Assembly (NCBI GenBank): GCA_000715685.1
Contig: KL569432.1
Coordinates: forward strand, 33,499 to 40,547
Origin: Streptomyces lilacinus
GTDB lineage: Bacteria > Actinomycetota > Actinomycetes > Streptomycetales > Streptomycetaceae
Length of the DNA: 7,049 bases
Direction: 5' to 3'
Both the position numbers and the translations under genes were made by a program. This document shows, piece after piece, positions 5,956-7,049 of the stretch. The first letter of the stretch is position 1; every line of letters begins with the position of its first letter. Below the pieces are notes generated by a model, which saw nothing but the letters and a program-made list of their open reading frames with translations, made no database searches and had not been told where the DNA came from.

Positions 5956-6000
5956 GCGTACGGTCCGGCGCCGGTCGGGTGCCCGGTCAGGCGTACGGTC
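5956..6000. repeat. Direct repeats GCGTACGGTC between YjbQ and DUF5994 genes
   Basis: GCGTACGGTC occurs at 5956-5965 and again at 5991-6000, 35 bases apart, the second copy overlapping the YjbQ stop codon. The core TACGGTC also occurs at 5807-5813 and 5825-5831 inside the start of the DUF5994 gene, where the copies extend to TACGGTCGA, and ACGGTC again at 5839-5844. The spacer also holds the palindrome CCGGCGCCGG (5965-5974). The cluster may be a regulatory site for the DUF5994 operon. It may also be GC-rich low complexity. Confidence 0.5.
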
Positions 6001-6421
6001 AGCCGAGGAAGGACAGCCGGACCTGGCGGTCCGGGGTGTCCCGGCCGGCGGTCACCAGAACGACGGACTGCGAGGTTCCCAGCTCCAGCTCACCGCCGAC
6101 CACGGGAAGCGTGGCGTGGGGCGGTACCAGAGCCGGGAGCATGTGATCGCGGCCGGCGGCCGGAGCACCGTGGCGGTCCTGCCAACGGTCGTCCGCGGGA
6201 AGGATGCCACGGAGGGCAGCCAGCAGATCGTCGTCACTGCCGGCTCCGGTCTCGATGACGGCCAGGCCGGACGTCGCGTGCGGGGTGAAGACGTTCAGCA
6301 GTCCGTCCCGCCCGTGAGCGACCTCCCGGAGGAACGCGGAGCACGCGTTCGTCAGGTCGTGCATGGTCTCGGTGGCGCCGGTTGTAACGTTGACAGTGCG
6401 GGTGGTGAAGGTGCCGGCCAT
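5999..6421 (-). CDS. YjbQ-family (UPF0047) protein
   Basis: This encodes a 140-residue YjbQ/UPF0047 protein, close to the length of E. coli YjbQ. Members are often annotated as secondary thiamine-phosphate synthase because E. coli YjbQ has weak activity of that kind, but the physiological role is not settled. The family blocks are present: NVFTPHATSGLAVIE (43-57), DDDLLAALRGILP (63-75), RDHMLPALVPPHATLPVVGG (91-110) and ELELGTSQSVVLV (111-123). His48, the TSGL loop and His93 match positions conserved in the family and proposed for the active site. The commonly seen Trp-Gln of the LGxWQ block is Ser-Gln here. The start at 6421 is preceded by GGTGA four bases upstream. An upstream extension to 6589 has no family character. 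The gene is divergent from the STAS gene, and its product should be cytoplasmic. Confidence 0.92.
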   Translation of the reverse strand: MAGTFTTRTVNVTTGATETMHDLTNACSAFLREVAHGRDGLLNVFTPHATSGLAVIETGAGSDDDLLAALRGILPADDRWQDRHGAPAAGRDHMLPALVPPHATLPVVGGELELGTSQSVVLVTAGRDTPDRQVRLSFLG

Positions 6422-6621
6422 GGTTTCACCAGTACCCGTTGCGCAGAGAAGCGCTGACGGCCGGACGGGTTGTTCCGCCGGGACTCCGATCGCCGCAGCC
6501 GCCCCGTCGCCCGAAGGCGCGTCAAGGGCCGTTCCGTTCCATCCTCTTCGTGACGTACGGGCGTCCGGACCTTCATCCCTCGGCAGCATCGAGACTGCGA
6601 TTCGCTCCGAGGAGGCACCTC
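6422..6621. promoter_or_regulatory. Divergent promoter region of YjbQ and STAS genes
   Basis: These 200 bases separate two genes that point away from each other, so promoters for both must lie here or inside the neighbouring genes. I could not call a convincing -35/-10 pair on either strand. No terminator-like hairpin with a T-run is present. Confidence 0.4.
6609..6615 (+). promoter_or_regulatory. Ribosome binding site of the STAS gene
   Basis: GAGGAGG, a near-perfect Shine-Dalgarno sequence, ends six bases before GTG 6622. It decides the start: the first in-frame ATG, at 6742, lies inside the predicted first beta strand of the STAS domain and has no comparable site. Confidence 0.8.
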
Positions 6622-7049
6622 GTGCCCACAGAACGCAGAACCGTCCTCACTCCCGCGGGAGCTCCCCGGAACGCAGGCGCGCGCGTGTCCGCACCGCGCC
6701 GTCACTCCTCGCCCTCCGGCGGGCCAAGGGACCGCGTGCTCATGGTCCGTGGGCGGCTGGACCTCCACGGGGTCCCGAGGCTGCGCGAGCGCCTTCTGCG
6801 CGTATCCCACAGCCCCGGCAGCCGGTTGATCCTCGACCTGTCCGGCGTCACTTCCTGTGACGCCTTGGGACTTGGCCTCCTCGTCGCCGCCGCCCGCCGC
6901 GCCCGGCACGCCGGCGGCGACCTCTGCCTCACCGCCCCGCGTCCCGCCGTCGCCGAGGCCTTGACGGCCAGCGGGCTGAGCAGGCTCCTCCCGGTCCTCC
7001 CGGCACCGACGGACAGCCCGCCCACCCCACCGCGGCCCTCGCCAAAAGG
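6622..7049 (+). CDS. STAS-domain protein, anti-sigma factor antagonist-like (3' truncated)
   Basis: The frame opens at GTG 6622 behind a strong ribosome site and runs off the window after 142 codons, so its end is not seen. A basic, Ser/Pro-rich leader (about 1-36) precedes a STAS domain at about 37-126. The domain shows VLMVRGRLDLHGVPRLRERL (39-58), LILDLSGVTSCD (69-80), GLGLLVAAARRARHAGGDL (83-101) and AEALTASGLSRLLPV (111-125). A Pro-rich tail follows. Such proteins resemble SpoIIAA and RsbV, which bind anti-sigma kinases and release a sigma factor, and are switched off when a serine after the conserved Asp is phosphorylated. Here that segment reads Cys-Asp80-Ala81-Leu82-Gly-Leu-Gly, so both usual Ser/Thr positions are replaced. 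Ser78 and Thr77 lie close by but not at the acceptor position. The partner anti-sigma factor is not in the window. The fold assignment is firm; the regulatory role is inferred. Confidence 0.85.
   Translation, partial: MPTERRTVLTPAGAPRNAGARVSAPRRHSSPSGGPRDRVLMVRGRLDLHGVPRLRERLLRVSHSPGSRLILDLSGVTSCDALGLGLLVAAARRARHAGGDLCLTAPRPAVAEALTASGLSRLLPVLPAPTDSPPTPPRPSPK

Noticed and set aside
6432..6437. GGGTAC on the minus strand ahead of the YjbQ gene as a stress sigma-B type -10 box
   Set aside because: It lies only 10 bases from the start codon, overlaps the space needed by the ribosome site, and no matching -35 element was found at 14-16 bases upstream.

Overview
The window looks like a piece of a Streptomyces (or closely related actinomycete) chromosome. 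The DNA is very GC-rich, the genes prefer G or C at third codon positions, and the gene families fit that group: a SARP activator, an MMPL exporter, a DUF5994 protein and a STAS-domain protein. No rRNA, tRNA, CRISPR array, transposase or integrase was seen.

Left part (1-3848): this resembles the edge of a specialised-metabolite gene cluster. It holds the 3' part of an Sfp-type phosphopantetheinyl transferase (PPTase) gene that ends at a GNRA-capped intrinsic terminator. A repeat-bearing upstream region and a 732-residue MMPL/RND exporter gene follow on the same strand. A SARP-family activator gene faces the exporter convergently. A perfect 20-bp hairpin and three tandem 14-mers, the last of which covers the SARP stop codon, separate the two. 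A plausible reading is that the PPTase activates carrier proteins, the SARP switches on the pathway and the MMPL pump exports the product. No core synthase is visible, so the product is unknown.

Middle (3849-4959): about 1.1 kb without a gene I can support. It contains several inverted repeats upstream of the SARP gene and a regular array of seven heptamers (consensus GTGCTGA, 4034-4082). It ends at a terminator that serves the next minus-strand genes.

Right part (4960-7049): this looks like ordinary chromosomal background. Three minus-strand genes run YjbQ-family enzyme, then DUF5994 protein, then a 90-residue winged-helix-like protein. A divergent plus-strand STAS-domain gene (anti-anti-sigma fold, GTG start, strong ribosome binding site) runs off the window. 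Its usual Asp-Ser-Ser phosphorylation motif reads Asp-Ala-Leu.

I did not find a clearly new multi-gene system. The most notable points are the heptamer array near the SARP gene, the periodic CAAG repeats ahead of the exporter, the A7 run inside the SARP DNA-binding domain, and the STAS protein without a phosphoacceptor.
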